Shown: positions 34,158-45,310 of the stretch, in pieces
How positions within the stretch are numbered: position 1 is the stretch's first letter
How the letters are laid out: each line of letters starts with the position of its first letter
NCBI GenBank assembly: GCA_030068075.1
Contig: CM057824.1
Location: 124,176,414 to 124,240,413, forward strand
DNA length: 64,000 nucleotides
Origin: Paguma larvata
Taxonomy: Eukaryota; Chordata; Mammalia; Carnivora; Viverridae
Reading direction: 5' to 3'
Notes under the pieces: generated by a model
What the model was told of the DNA's origin: nothing
Seen by the model: the letters and a program-made list of their open reading frames with translations, nothing else
Database searches by the model: none
Program-made: the position numbers and the translations under genes

Positions 34158-34465
34158 AACTGTCAATCTTTTAAAATACTAAATTGATCACTTTAGTAAA
34201 AGGAGCTAATCTCAAAGCAACATGCAGATGCAAATATAGTCAAAGTAAGAGCAAATTAGATTGCCAAGTCACTTATAAACGTTGATCATTTTTCCTACTG
34301 TATAATAAAAAAATAAAAAAGTAGTTTTACCACACTTGTAGTAATGTTATATAAAGTGGTGCAAATGTAGAAAGAAGGGATGTTTCTGTAGATCAGTGTC
34401 AAAGAGAAATGCAGACAAAGAAGGTGAGGAAAAACAGAAAATAACATGTTGAGTTATCATCTCTC

Positions 34466-34690
34466 CACCATTTATTATATGCTAAGTATGGTGCTTGTCT
34501 ATAGATACTATATCATAATTCTCAAAACAATACCCAAGTGTAGGCATTAATGTTGCTACTTTTCCCAATAAAGAATTCGAGGCTCATGGAGCTTGAACAA
34601 AATTTATCTTATACAAGATACAGAGTTAGCAAAACTTTCTAATTTGGACTCAGATATGTCTGTTTTAAAGCCTTGCTTCTCCTGTTCCTG
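34466..34690 (-). repeat. MIR SINE fragment
   Basis: Complemented MIR: ATTTATTATATGCTAAGTATGGTGC, then CCAATAAAGAATTCGAGGCTCATGGAGCTTGAAC and ACAGAGTTAGCAAAACTTTCTAATTTGGACTCAG. Confidence 0.7.
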
Positions 34691-34984
34691 TCTACCAAAA
34701 TAAAAAACAAACAAAAAAAGACAGAATACAATGTTTCATACAGGTCAGTGGGGACTCAACTTACCAAAGAGATGAGCAGTCCAGATCTGAAAGATTCTAA
34801 AAATTAGAAAGACCCTTTTTAAAACTAGTAGAGTTTATTTGTTTAAGATGTGGACTGTTAGCATCTTGTAGTGCGGGAGTTTTCTCATGATTGATTCATG
34901 TGAGTTGTCTATGAAAAAAGCAATTTCACATGAAAAGTTGAGGAGAATTAGTCGCCAAGTTCGCACAGTATATTAGGCCTAGAC

Positions 34985-35095
34985 TAATAATATCTGGGTC
35001 ACATTATATGTCTGGACCTGGGGTTCCTCCACAATAAAATGAAAAGTTGGCCTAGATTGACTCTCAAGATTCTTTCTAGCTATAAAAGTCAGTAA
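34985..35095 (+). repeat. MIR3-like SINE 3' half
   Basis: TCCTCCACAATAAAATGAAAAGTTGGCCTAGATTGACTCTCAAGATTCTTTCTAGCTATAAAAGT matches the MIR3-type end (GGACTAGATGATCTCTAAGGTCCCTTCCAGCTC). The tRNA-related half is gone or unrecognisable. Confidence 0.65.
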
Positions 35096-35904
35096 ACGTT
35101 AGCATCCTTGATTTTCAATCCAATATTCTCTTGACTACTCCAACCTACTTATCATCATATTAACAAATCCTTCTGATGGGCTGGTGGTCAATGACCTAAT
35201 TTATTAAGAGTTGATCAGAACAAACTTGCAATAGAGAAAGGGAACCAACGAAACCTGGTTTTTACAGGAACAAATTTCCTTATTTGACTGATGACTGGGT
35301 GCTTTGAGTTTGTCTCTGTGCTTTTGGGCTGACAAGCTTATTTTGGGGACATATGTTCCTTAAACCTCGCTCCTCTGTTCGAGTCACACTGCTGTTTTCA
35401 AGTGCACCAGTGCTTCAGAACACGGGGAAAAGGGAAGGTGTGATCCAGGTCAAAGGTACTACACTGTAAACCAGACAATTTAAGGGGAAAAGGAGAACTA
35501 AAAGGAAACATGTATTTTACAACTCACTTCCTTTTCTCTATTTCTTTTCTGTTTTATAGGTCTTCTAACAAGGGGATGAAATCCATGTTTGCCATCGCGG
35601 AAGTCTCTAATGTCTAATATGCAAATTGCCTGGTACATAATAATGAGAAAGGTAAAATCCGGGACATTCGACATTTTTTTTTACAGGCTACAATGGTGGT
35701 TGTTTCCTTCAAGATGTTAAGTGGGTTTATTAAACTTATCCCTTGAAGGTAGTGAGTGTGTTTATTCGCTTTTCACGTTCCACCTTGCTTTGTTTGTAGC
35801 TCTGACCAGGGAATTTGGGAAGGGCTGGCATCCTACCTTTTGATCTATTTTTGAAAAGATCAGATCATTTTTTATACCAGTGCAAATATCTTTGGTCCTC
35901 ATCA
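35096..35904. other. mostly unassigned; possible L2 tail
   Basis: Near 35555-35650 GGGGATGAAATCCATGTTTGCC...GCCTGGTACATAATAATGAG resembles an L2 or MIR terminus. The TTTCTGTTTTATAG before it looks like a splice acceptor but leads into no open frame. Confidence 0.4.
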
Positions 35905-36112
35905 GGATGCAGCAAACTTCTATAAAGAGACAAGCAATAAATATTTTTATCTTTGTAGACCATACTGTCTCTGCTATGACTGCATAAGTCAGCTGTTCTG
36001 TGAAAGCAGTATAAATAATATTTTTATAACACAATGGGTGTGGCGATGTTCCAATGAGACTTTATTTACCAAAACCATGCTACAAATCAGATTCAGCAGT
36101 CGGTCGTTGCTT
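35905..36112. mobile_element. hAT/Charlie-like non-autonomous DNA transposon
   Basis: It is recognisable by GCAGCAAACTTCTATAAAGAGACAAGCAATAAATATTTTTATCTTTGTAGACCATACTGTCTCTGC, then GTGTGGCGATGTTCCAATGAGACTTTATTTACCAAAACC. These match a common mammalian element whose consensus includes TGTTCCAATAAAACTTTATTTAC. The terminal inverted repeats are worn away. The exact family name is uncertain. Confidence 0.65.
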
Positions 36113-36161
36113 GATGATACTGATCTAGCTCTTCGGATTTTTGGTCATGCATTTATGTTAT

Positions 36162-36231
36162 CATTACATATTGAACATACGTATATAACATTACATATTG
36201 CATATCCTACTATCATTACATATTGAACATA
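36162..36231. repeat. three-copy minisatellite, about 26-base unit
   Basis: CATTACATATTGAACATA occurs at 36162-36179 and 36214-36231. A variant, CATTACATATTGCATAT, lies between them at 36189-36205. Spacing is 27 and 25 bases. It sits directly 3' of the hAT-like element. Confidence 0.85.
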
Positions 36232-36289
36232 AGTGGATATGAAATAGTGTTTTGGAAACCTATAACTTCTGTGCGGGTTATTCTTTCCT

Positions 36290-36600
36290 CGATTTGCAGT
36301 GAAATCCTACTCAGGTTTTTGATTCCTGATCACATTTCATCTCCTCTGGGAAGTTTTTCCAATCCCTTTTCCAGTCCACCCCCAACTCACAAGTCAGTTT
36401 TCCTTTTTTGTGTAACTACCACATCTTAAGTATATTTCACATTAGGTGATACGATGAGTTTTTACATCTCTCTCCTTCATCAAATTGTAGGTGTTGAGAG
36501 AAGGATAAACTGCTCTTCATCTCTGATCTCTATTGGCCAAGGGCTAACTTTAGCTTGTAATTAAGCACTCAATAAGTGCTTGTTCAGCAATTCGCATCAG
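36290..36600 (+). repeat. L2 LINE 3' end
   Basis: CATTTCATCTCCTCTGGGAAGTTTTTCCAATCCC and finally TTAAGCACTCAATAAGTGCTTGTTCAGC follow the L2 3' end order (CTCAATAAATGTTTGTTGAATG in consensus). Confidence 0.65.
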
Positions 36601-36692
36601 GGAGATTAAGTCTGTGGTAACATTTAGATAAGATGTGAGCTGATACAATAGCCTTAGGATATATTTGTTTTTTTAACGAATAGAAAATTTAA

Positions 36693-36907
36693 TTTTTTTA
36701 AATGTTTTATTTATCTTTGAGAGACAGAGAGACAGTGTGTGAGCAGGGGAAGGGCAGAGAGAGAGAGGGAGACACAGAATCTGAAGCAGGCTCCAGGCTC
36801 CGAGCCGTCAGCACAGAGCCCGACGCGGGGCTCGAACCCACTGACTGTGAGATCATGACCTGAGCCGAAGCTGGACGCTCAACCGGCTAAGCCACCCAGG
36901 CGTCCCT
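36693..36907 (-). mobile_element. CAN SINE, youngest-looking copy, perfect 15-base TSD
   Basis: Close to a full consensus: GGCTCCAGGCTCCGAGCCGTCAGCACAGAGCC, then CCCGACGCGGGGCTCGAACCC and AAGCCACCCAGGCGTCCC. Many CpGs remain, including CCGTC, CGACGCG and GGCG, which decay quickly in old copies. GAATAGAAAATTTAA is repeated exactly at 36678-36692 and 36908-36922. Confidence 0.97.
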
Positions 36908-36922
36908 GAATAGAAAATTTAA

Positions 36923-37787
36923 AGATGTCAAACCATCGTATCATCTCAGAACAACGCGTATCTACCCCAACTTGCCTTCCGGCTAGGTACTTCCATGTGA
37001 CCAATTTCTGGCCAATTAAGAATGAAAAATGCTGTGTGAAACTTTCAGGGAGGCTTCTTAAAGAGACCTGACCTGGCTCAGAGAAACAGCCCGCGACTTC
37101 TCTACCTTGCTCTTCTTTCTGGAACACATAAATTATAAGTCAAGTGCCATGTGGACGTTTTGGAGCAAAAATACAAAAAGTACCTGGGCCTTTGATGACA
37201 TGTTGGCACTTTGCTTCTTGTGGACTGCCTTCCTCCAATTTTTTTTAATGTATCACTTTTATTTCGGGTCTCTATCACAGAAGCCTACCTGATAATATCT
37301 AATACAGTGCTGTATGTTCCGCTTAACACTAATTTCATTGTATTCTAAACCTTATGCTAATGTATCTTTGCCAAATATAGAAACAAAAGAAAACCCTCCA
37401 AGATTATAAAGAACAGGGGAAAGAAAGAGAGAGAGAAAACTCTCCTTGGAATAATAAAGAAGATAAATATTAAGACTTTCCAAAATGATAGTAACTCTTT
37501 ATAAAATAAAATAGCAAAGAGCATTTTAATCTTCAATGAGAAGTGATGTGAACATGGCCCTTTACTGTCTCTCTCCATATAACTATTTCCCACTTCAGGC
37601 AAATATTTAGGGAACTTGCCAAGGCAGGAACGCAAAATACATGTCGATTGTATAAGACCATTTAGGCATTAGGATGTTTTGATTCTTAGTTCTGTATGTT
37701 GACAAGATAAGTGATTGTGGATGCTTTTGTGCCCCGAAGCGCTTTCAGAAAGTTGACCATGATGAAGGGAAAAGAGTAACCACTTCG
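36923..37787. other. unassigned
   Basis: No recognised feature. A 92-codon minus frame at 37357-37635 lies in a purine-rich stretch (GAAAGAAAGAGAGAGAG on the plus strand) and looks like compositional chance. Confidence 0.5.
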
Positions 37788-38226
37788 GAAAGCAGTGTGA
37801 AGCCAGATGACCTGGATTTGTATCCAGGATGTGTTTCTCTAGCTGTGTAGACTTTAAAAAGTTATTAAATGCCTACTGGCTTCAGTTTTCCTATCTGTAA
37901 AATGGGAATAGCACTATCAACTCCATCAGTTTTTGTGATGATAAAATGGACCAATATATTTAAAACAAATATGTAGGGGCGCCTGGGTGGCTCAATCAGT
38001 TAAGTGTCCAACTCTTGATTCCAGCTCAGGTCATGGTCTCATCTCAGGGTTCATGGGTTCAAGGCCCGCATCCCAAGCCTTGGGCTTCTTTCTCTCTCTC
38101 TCTCTCTGTCTGCCCCTCCCATGCTCACACTCTATCTCTCCCTTTCAAAATGAATAAATGTTAAAAAAAAAAAGTTAAAAAATCTATTTAAAATACTTGG
38201 GAATAGTAAATACAGTTTTACTTTTA
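37788..38226 (+). repeat. MIR SINE split by a CAN SINE
   Basis: GATGACCTGGATTTGTATCCAGG, CTTCAGTTTTCCTATCTGTAAAATGGGAATAGC and GTGATGATAAAATGGACC are collinear MIR parts ending at the CAN SINE. About 50 further bases beyond it (AATACTTGGGAATAGTAAATACAG) may be the rest. Confidence 0.7.
37976..38172 (+). mobile_element. CAN SINE inside MIR
   Basis: It has an intact consensus head, GGGGCGCCTGGGTGGCTCAA, with a retained CpG. The middle is altered (CCCAAGCCTTGGGCTTC) and the GTGCTGACAGC motif is lost. A (TC)n run and a TGAATAAATGTTAAAA tail follow. Imperfect flanks share TATTTAAAA. Confidence 0.93.
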
Positions 38227-38234
38227 GCTGTTTT

Positions 38235-38445
38235 CCGTTGCTGCCAGCTGAATTTGAGCAGGAATTCACACTTCACCACTTACCGTCTATGTGACCTGGG
38301 AGAGACGCTTAGCCCCTCTGACATCTCCAGGTTTGTTTTTTTTTCTGAGATGAAGAAATATAAACCCAATAGTACTATTGTGAAGCTTGATTAAGTTATG
38401 CATATACCCGTCGGTCCAGTGTCTGACCCTTCGTAAGCACTTAAA
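38235..38445 (+). repeat. MIR SINE
   Basis: It contains AATTCACACTTCACCACTTACCGTCTATGTGACCTGGGAGAGACGCTTAGCCCCTCTGACATCTCCAGG, then AAGCTTGATTAAGTTATGCATA and CCAGTGTCTGACCCTTCGTAAGCACTTAAAC. It is a nearly complete, well-preserved MIR that follows the previous one head-to-tail. Confidence 0.8.
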
Positions 38446-38570
38446 CTGTCATCCCTTCACTTTTTTCTTTTCGTCTTAGCTACTGCTCATATCTTCCCCT
38501 GCTGCAACTTTCTCAATAGGCAACTATATCATTAGAATATAGTGGACTTCACCCAATGGACAAATGCATT

Positions 38571-38648
38571 CTTTATACATATTTATACATATACATGTAC
38601 AGATAAAACATATATATGTAGATATATATACATATGTATATATATTCG
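38571..38648. repeat. (TATACA/TATATG)n AT-rich tract
   Basis: Alternating purine-pyrimidine sequence with TACATA and TATATA units. A plus frame crossing it is a by-product of the repeat. Confidence 0.85.
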
Positions 38649-39825
38649 TACTTATGTCCATCAAAAAATAATGTACTTGCCACACTATATGAATATTTTA
38701 TTACAGGTAAATTGTAGAAAATCATATAAGATTATATAATTTATATATAAAATGTCATATAACTAAACCTATTTCTCATCTAATAAGTTAAACATAATCT
38801 TGCTGAACAGTGATCTTGTATTTCTCATTTCTGTTTCTTAACTGTGTAAAAAACTCACTATCCCTTTAGAGCAACATTTACTTTTAAAGTAAGGAAAGAA
38901 AACCGGAACCTGACTGAGAGATTAAGCAATAAGCCATCTGCCTCATTACCTGCAGGGAGTTGCAGACCATTACAGAGTATCATTCTGCCTGGGAAGTTCT
39001 CCTTCTAACAATATTTCTATTTCTTATGAATACTGTTTTTAGGTCACAGTACCTGTCAAATTATAGAAAGTCGAGCTTCAGATTCATCTCTAAAATAAAG
39101 AAAATGGAAAATATGATCTGTCCGGTCTTTTCTAGTTTAATCTTCTATGATTGCATGATTTTCTGGAGATTTGTTTCACTGGAATCGGGTGGTATAGGGT
39201 GAAAGAATAAAAGAGACTGTGTACAAGAACTGTGGTAAGTTTAAAAGTGGAGTGACAGCCAAGTTCAAAGTCCACTGACACCTTGAGAAATATCATCACT
39301 TTTTTGTTACCACCTCTCCAATGATGAAAGGAAAGCTACAACTGAATATAAGAATGTGTTTGGGGTCAAATTTTGAACTTTAAAGTCATTAATGAAATTT
39401 TTGTGGAAACTTCCAAAATCTGGGAGAAGGTCATAAGGGAGAGGATATTCACTCTCTGCACCTGTGTGGATCCATTCTTGGACTGAGCAATGATGGGTGT
39501 GGGCATGGAGGTAGGATGGGAGGCAAGGACAATTCAGGGGCATCTAGTAGACTGACAAAAGAGCCTTTTCACAGCTTTATCTTGCTGCCCCAATCCCAGT
39601 TATAGATTCTTACTATGACACATACATTAGCAACATAAATCAAGATCGTAGAATATCCACTCCTCACTTTATGTCAAATGCCCAGAATAAAGGGCTGACT
39701 CTTAGGTACATAGTCCTATTAAAGTGTCAAACATAGTGCAGAGAAAACTCCAAATAAACCTGCATCTATCTATCAGGTGTCTAAATCTAGCTTTTAATCT
39801 CTGACTTTCCTATAGAAGGGTTATG
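38649..39825. other. unassigned
   Basis: No recognised element or exon. Confidence 0.5.
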
Positions 39826-39862
39826 ATGTGTGTGTGTGAGTGTGTTGTGTGTGTGTGTGTTT
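39826..39862. repeat. (GT)n microsatellite, imperfect
   Basis: GTGTGTGTG is interrupted by AGTGTGTT and then continues as (GT)n. The interruptions make it less likely to be variable. Confidence 0.92.
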
Positions 39863-40422
39863 GCTTTTCACTTTCTTAAATGCATTGAGGCTTTCACTAC
39901 CACATGCCACCAGCTAGCCAATATAAAACCTGTAAATTAAATTGAGAGGAAACTGGACATAAATGAATAATCAAGAAACTGCACATGTTGCTTTGAAGAC
40001 CTTTTGGTTTTCCTACAAGTGACAGTTGGAACAAATTATGTTCATTGAAAAAGAAAAAGCAATGAATGTTTGACAGAAAGTAGCTAACCCATTCAGTTTG
40101 TAACTCTTTATAGAGTTCAACAACATGAAACATAAAACTTGTTTCTCTCAAACTGTTTTCATAACATATGACACAGTTTCTGACATAGAATAAATGTGTA
40201 ATAAATATTTTTAGCTCTTTTATATGAAGGAGAAAAGAAAACCTTAGGCTTTATGTGAAAATGTATATGATAGAGAGCAAAAATAATGTGTACACACTTG
40301 GTTGGGTAAGTTTATCTTCCCAACCAATCTTCCAATATACAGTTTTGTTTTTGAAAAAAAATTAAGTCTTTCATGTTTTTGTTTGTTTTTGTTTGGTGAT
40401 AGTTTGGCAATGAAATATGTTT
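39863..40422. other. unassigned; possible MIR/L2 terminus
   Basis: CTGACATAGAATAAATGTGTAATAAATATTT at 40175-40210 resembles the last bases of a MIR or L2. A (GTTTTT)n tract is at 40376-40395. Confidence 0.4.
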
Positions 40423-40437
40423 AAGAATAAAATAATA

Positions 40438-40722
40438 GAGCACCTGGGTGGCTCAGTCAGTTAAACATCTGACTTGGCTCATGTCGTGATCTCATGGTTT
40501 GTGAGCTCAAGCCCTGCTTCCAGTAAAAAAAAAAACAAAAACAAAAACAAGAGCCTACTTTGGGTGAGCACCATTTCTCTCTCTCTATTTCTGTCTTTCT
40601 CTCTCTCTTTCCACCCCTCTCTCTCTCTTCCCACCCCTCTCTCTCTCTCTGCCCTTCAAAGGATTCTCTCCCCCCACCCCTTGCTCACTCGCACCCTTTC
40701 TCTGTCTAAAAAAAAAATAAAA
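40438..40722 (+). mobile_element. CAN SINE with internal A-rich block and long CT region
   Basis: The head and boxes are normal up to AAGCCCTGCTTCCAG. Then 40526-40552 is an A-rich block of AAAAAC units, after which the GAGCCTACTTTGGG middle and an expanded CT region of about 100 bases resume. AAGAATAAAATA flanks the whole at 40423-40434 and 40726-40737, so it was inserted or altered as one unit. Confidence 0.9.
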
Positions 40723-40737
40723 GAAAAGAATAAAATA

Positions 40738-41880
40738 AGAAACACACCAATTTCTTAAAATTGCAATAGCCCTCAAATAGGGAAACAAATCAAATGAACT
40801 TAAAGCATCAAATTTTCCTTTTCGTCCAAACACTGTTGAATTGCAAAGATTATTAAGCAATAGAAAGGCACAGATGGGGCAAGAAGATTTGAAGAAACCA
40901 AATTTAAAATTGGGTTAAAAAATAACTATGATTATCCACAAATTAAGAAAACTGCTTATTTGAACACCCTAGATTAGAAATAGTTGCTATAAAGGCACAA
41001 AGATCAGCTGTTAAAATGTTTCATTAGTGTTGAACGGAAGGTCAGAGAGGGGGGATCACACTGTGGAAGGGCAATTCTGAAATAAGCTAGCAGTGATCAA
41101 GCTATGAGGAGAAAAATGTTGTCTTTAGGTTCTTTCTTAGGGAAAAACAAGCAAAATAATAACACCCCTCAAACTTGGGTGTGTATCAAAATAAGGGCTG
41201 GTCTGTATTGTCATTAGTCAGAGGTCATTGTTGAAGAACACTGAGAGAGAGAAACAAGGAAGGCTGAGTCCATTCTGACAGTCATGTAATTTCCGGGTTT
41301 TCCGGAAATACGCAAAAGGAAATTTAAAAAGTTCCTGTCGTGTACGATACAGTCTTTATGTCAACCTGCTGGCTGGAGAAACCGAGTTGAGGGTAAGATC
41401 TCAGGAAAACACTGACAGTGAGAAGAGCTTTATATGAAGTTACAGAAAACGAAATAAGACTTCAAAAGGATAATATGAACTCTACAAAGGCATTAACGAC
41501 ATCTATGATTTTTTCAAAAATGAAGATGAAAGGGCTGATCATAACATCTCTTCAACAACATATTTATTTGGTGTCTATAACTAAATATGTAGAATTCTAT
41601 ATTTCTACATTTTTTATAAATAATATTTCTCAAGTTCATACAGGTTAGGATAATAAAAAGTATCTCGACACATTAATGAAGCACCAGCACTGGGTTTTCT
41701 GGAGACCAGAATTTTTTTTTCATAAATGAAAGACAATTCTAAGCTGCTTCTGTGAATTTATGAGTTTATTGTCAAGCCAGGAATTGCATCTTACTCAATG
41801 CCGAAGGTTGAGGAGGTGAGGAGAGCTTCAGGGGGGCACAGACTTAACTGTGTGAGTCTTAACTGTGACGGAGTGCCTAT
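40738..41880. other. unassigned
   Basis: AT-rich DNA with no recognised repeat. Confidence 0.5.
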
Positions 41881-41898
41881 AAAACTGGGTGAGAATCT

Positions 41899-42068
41899 AT
41901 TTTTTTTTCTTAGAGAGAAAGACAGAGAGAGAGAGAAAGGGAGAGAGAGAGAGGGAGACTCTTAAGCAGCTTCCACACTCAACAGGGTCCCACGACCCTG
42001 AGATCATGACCTGAGCAGAAAAAATTAAGAGAAGGAAACTTAACCGACTGAGCCACCCAGGTGCCCCC
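41899..42068 (-). mobile_element. CAN SINE with TSD
   Basis: The complement begins with a T run, GA tract and AGACTCTTAAGCAGCTTCC. It lacks the TGTCAGCACAGAGC middle and ends CGACTGAGCCACCCAGGTGCCCC. Diverged target copies, AAACTGGGTGAGAATCT and AAACTGCGAGAGAATCT, flank it (41882-41898 and 42069-42085). Confidence 0.93.
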
Positions 42069-42085
42069 AAACTGCGAGAGAATCT

Positions 42086-42869
42086 TAAATAAAGTCCAAT
42101 CAAACTTCTAGATGTAACTCCCAATATTTTTTAAAATACAGGAGGCAGAGAAACATGTCAAATTACACCACGAGGATGAAATCATCGAAAAGTAGTGTGT
42201 GGGGAGATAACAGGACAAATGACATAATTTGTGAAAAAATAAATAGAATTTTTTTTTAAAGAGAGGGTGACTTATAGATTAAAAGAGACAGTGAAATATC
42301 AAGAAAATGTAATGAGTAATCCTTAAATACTAATTCAAATAAATAAATTCTAATAAAACATTTATAAGACACTTGGAGAAATTTGAGCATCAGGCATTTC
42401 TTACTGATAATATGGCTATGTTTCAGGAAGTTCTTATTTTTAAAAATGAAATGTTTAGGAATTGTTTCAACATTTTCTGAGATCGGAGGCAAATTGGGTA
42501 GGGTTACAGATGAAATAAGATTTCAACAGTTTGTTTAAGCTGGGTAATGGCTACATGGAGTTTTTTATACTAATCTCTTGCCTTTTTTTCTTTTTTACCT
42601 TTTGAAATTTTGCAAATTAAAAAAATATTAAAAGTCAGTGAGAACTATAAAGATGAAATTAAATGCTTAAGTGAATTTACTCCAATGACATATACAATCA
42701 TACTCATTTGATCTATATTTATTTGTTCTAAGTTTTCCCATTTTGAATAATTCATAATAACTTGAATATTTGTTCATCCTTCATTTTGAAAAAGGCAAAA
42801 CTCAATGCAAAATAGGAGTGTTGCATAGAGTTCAAAGAGAAGTTAAAACCACCGAATCTGCCTGCCACC
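42086..42869. other. unassigned
   Basis: No recognised element. Confidence 0.5.
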
Positions 42870-43215
42870 ATGTGTTTTTAATCCCTCTTAGCATGACATT
42901 CATAGTCCTTATGATGGCATCTGAGGACTCATGATCTTCCCCTAGTTACTGCTCAGATTGCCAGAGACTTCTGTGGTCATCCTTTCTAAAGTGGTAATTA
43001 CTCTCAACTCCTTGGTCAGACTTTGTTTTATCCTTGTAGCATTATCCCTAAATTAAACTATGTTATGTCTCTGTGTTTATCGGTTTTCTTATTCTCCTTC
43101 TCTATTGTAATATTCATAATAATGGGATTTGCTTTGTTTGTGGCTGTAAACCTAGCACTTAAAACAAGGGTTAGCACATTATTAAACACTAAATGAATAG
43201 TTGCTGAAAATGAAT
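42870..43215 (+). repeat. L2 LINE 3' end
   Basis: CCTTATGATGGCATCTGAGGACTCATGATC, then a middle region and AACCTAGCACTTAAAACAAGGGTTAGCACATTATTAAACACTAAATGAATAGTTGCTGAA fit the L2 end. It is diverged. Confidence 0.5.
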
Positions 43216-44489
43216 TCTGATTTCCAAACACAAATATTTATGACAGTTACCAGGACTTTGCTAGAAAATTCTTTGCTAGAATAATTTTCGTGATGGGTGC
43301 TTACAACTTCATAAAGTGTGCATTCCCTTCCCGCATAGCAGTGATTTTTAGGTTGAATGTTACTTGTTCTACTTTCTACCCATTGCTCTTAATTTTTCCT
43401 TCAGGTGCTATGCGAGCATGCTCTATCCGCCATTGAAAAAGTATGAGCTCTTTTCCTCATGAAAGCTTGGCCAAGGTCATGCTCTTGCTTGGAGTGCTAG
43501 GACTGAATAATAGTGTTTCTTTCAGACCCATAGCAGTTATCTAAAGTCAAGCTGCCACCTTGGAGTGCTGCCAGAACTAGGTCTGGTGTTCACTGAATGT
43601 CTGCCTCTTTCTCCTTCCCTGGCTCCGCTGCATCAGGGATGGGTAAAATTTTTCTGCACATCCTTGAAACAGAATGGGTGTGATTGAATCTCCTTTCTCA
43701 GAAAGTAGACCCGTCCACCACTGAAAGCCAGCCATTGTAACAGAAGAAGCCCTAAGATGACACTATTTTGGTCCATCTTCTCTTTTTCAAGAAAATGTAC
43801 CCTTAATCTACAAAGGCAACGTTTCTTCTAAGGATAACAAAGGTGATTTTCTGATGCTAATCTCACTAGAGACAGAAACAAAGCAAAATAAAAATCCAAT
43901 TCACCACATGGACATTGTATATGACTTCAATATGGGCCTTAGTAGAAAAAACTAAAGCTTGTTCAGATTCACATCTCCCCATACCCACTATACAGAAAAA
44001 AAAGGAGACATTTGTTCCCAGTGGGTGAAAAGTCCACATAAAACCAATGCGACAGGGTTAGAAAGCTGCCACTAACACACTCTGTTATTCAAATCAGAGC
44101 TATGTGATAACAAAGAAGTCAGCAGGAGGGTTCATATCAATATTATATTTTGGAACAAGAATAAAAACAGGTCTTGGTTTCTAATGAATTTCCAGAATGT
44201 TTGTATGAATGACATAAGATCGTTTTTAGAGTGGTGGCAACACTACTTGTTGCATAAGAAAATGTCAACCCAAAGGTACATTGGACTACTACATTTATAC
44301 TCAAAGAACTAGATTAATGATCACTTGAATTTTTTAAGTGTAGATATGCATGTTTTGCTTAGCTAATGTTTTGTAAAAAGCTTCTCAACTATTTTGCACT
44401 AGTATAGCAGACAAATTTCAATTGTCATATGAATGAGGAAAGGAGAAATAAAAATAGAATTTTGAAAAGCTCCAAATGGTTTCAGGCAC
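43216..44489. other. unassigned
   Basis: No recognised repeat or exon. The part near 43400-43640 is somewhat richer in GC than its surroundings but has no open frame of note. Confidence 0.5.
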
Positions 44490-44640
44490 CAAAATAGATA
44501 TACAATCTCTATTTTACAAATAAGGAAACCTCAATTAAGGAATGAGAATTGCCAATGGCCACATAAATAATTCATGATGGATTTGGATTTGAACCTAGTT
44601 CCAATTCGTTCCATTACGATTTATTGCCACACTAGTGCAT
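44490..44640 (-). repeat. MIR SINE fragment
   Basis: CTATTTTACAAATAAGGAAACCTCAATTAAGGAATGAGAATTGCC, then TGGATTTGGATTTGAACCTAG and CATTACGATTTATTGCCACAC are the complemented core, tRNA part and head. Confidence 0.72.
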
Positions 44641-45066
44641 TTGGAGGAATATTAAAAATGAGTTCTTTAGGGGTAACATGTTCAAGATTTTAAAAGAATT
44701 AGAAATAACAAAACTAATAATGACAAGTTTGTGAGCGAGTATATGCACTTTATTTTTGGTTAACTGAAATTCACACAGTATATAGTGAATGTATAGAAGT
44801 TGTGGATCCCTACCGTGGCTACATAATAATATGGCCTCTATTTCTGATGTTATCTTATTAAATGAAACATATCTACATGCATGAAGAAAAAGGCAAACCA
44901 GAGAGTGTCTACTACACAACCATTTGTAAATTGTTCTTTCTGGAATGCTATGCGCTATTAAAGCACATAACATATATGTGACTACATCTTTGAATTCCTA
45001 TGAAGGAGAGAGATTAGAGAGTTGCCCTCCTGAAATCAGGAGGGCTCTGGAGAAGAATGGTAAGGG
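44641..45066. other. unassigned
   Basis: It holds a 113-codon minus frame (44632-44973) with no recognised domain. The frame overlaps the MIR edge. Confidence 0.45.
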
Positions 45067-45310
45067 GAATGCATTCTAGAGCTTGACTTGAATTCTGTTC
45101 CCACCACATACTAGGTATGTGACCTTGGTGAATGACTAAACACTAAGTAAGCAAGTTTCTCCTTTTGTGAGATATGAATAATAACAGTACTTGTCTCATA
45201 ATGTCATTGTGAGGATTACATAAATGAATATGTGTAAAACACTTAAAATAGTGCCTGACATGTAGTACGTACTATTTAAGTGTCAGTTGCTATTATTACT
45301 ATTATGCTGT
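45067..45310 (+). repeat. MIR SINE, nearly full length
   Basis: CATTCTAGAGCTTGACTTGAATTCTG, TACTAGGTATGTGACCTTGGTGAATGACTAAAC, CATAATGTCATTGTGAGGATTACATAAATGAATATG and AATAGTGCCTGACATGTAGTACG cover the family from head to tail. This is one of the best preserved MIR copies here. Confidence 0.85.

Noticed and set aside
35540..35565. Splice-acceptor-like TTTCTGTTTTATAG
   Set aside because: No open frame or donor site follows at exon-like spacing. Such T-rich stretches before AG are common here.
36155..36235. CRISPR-like repeat array
   Set aside because: Only three imperfect repeats with very short spacers in eukaryotic DNA; it is a minisatellite.
44632..44973. 113-codon minus-strand frame
   Set aside because: It partly overlaps a MIR remnant and has no recognisable domain.
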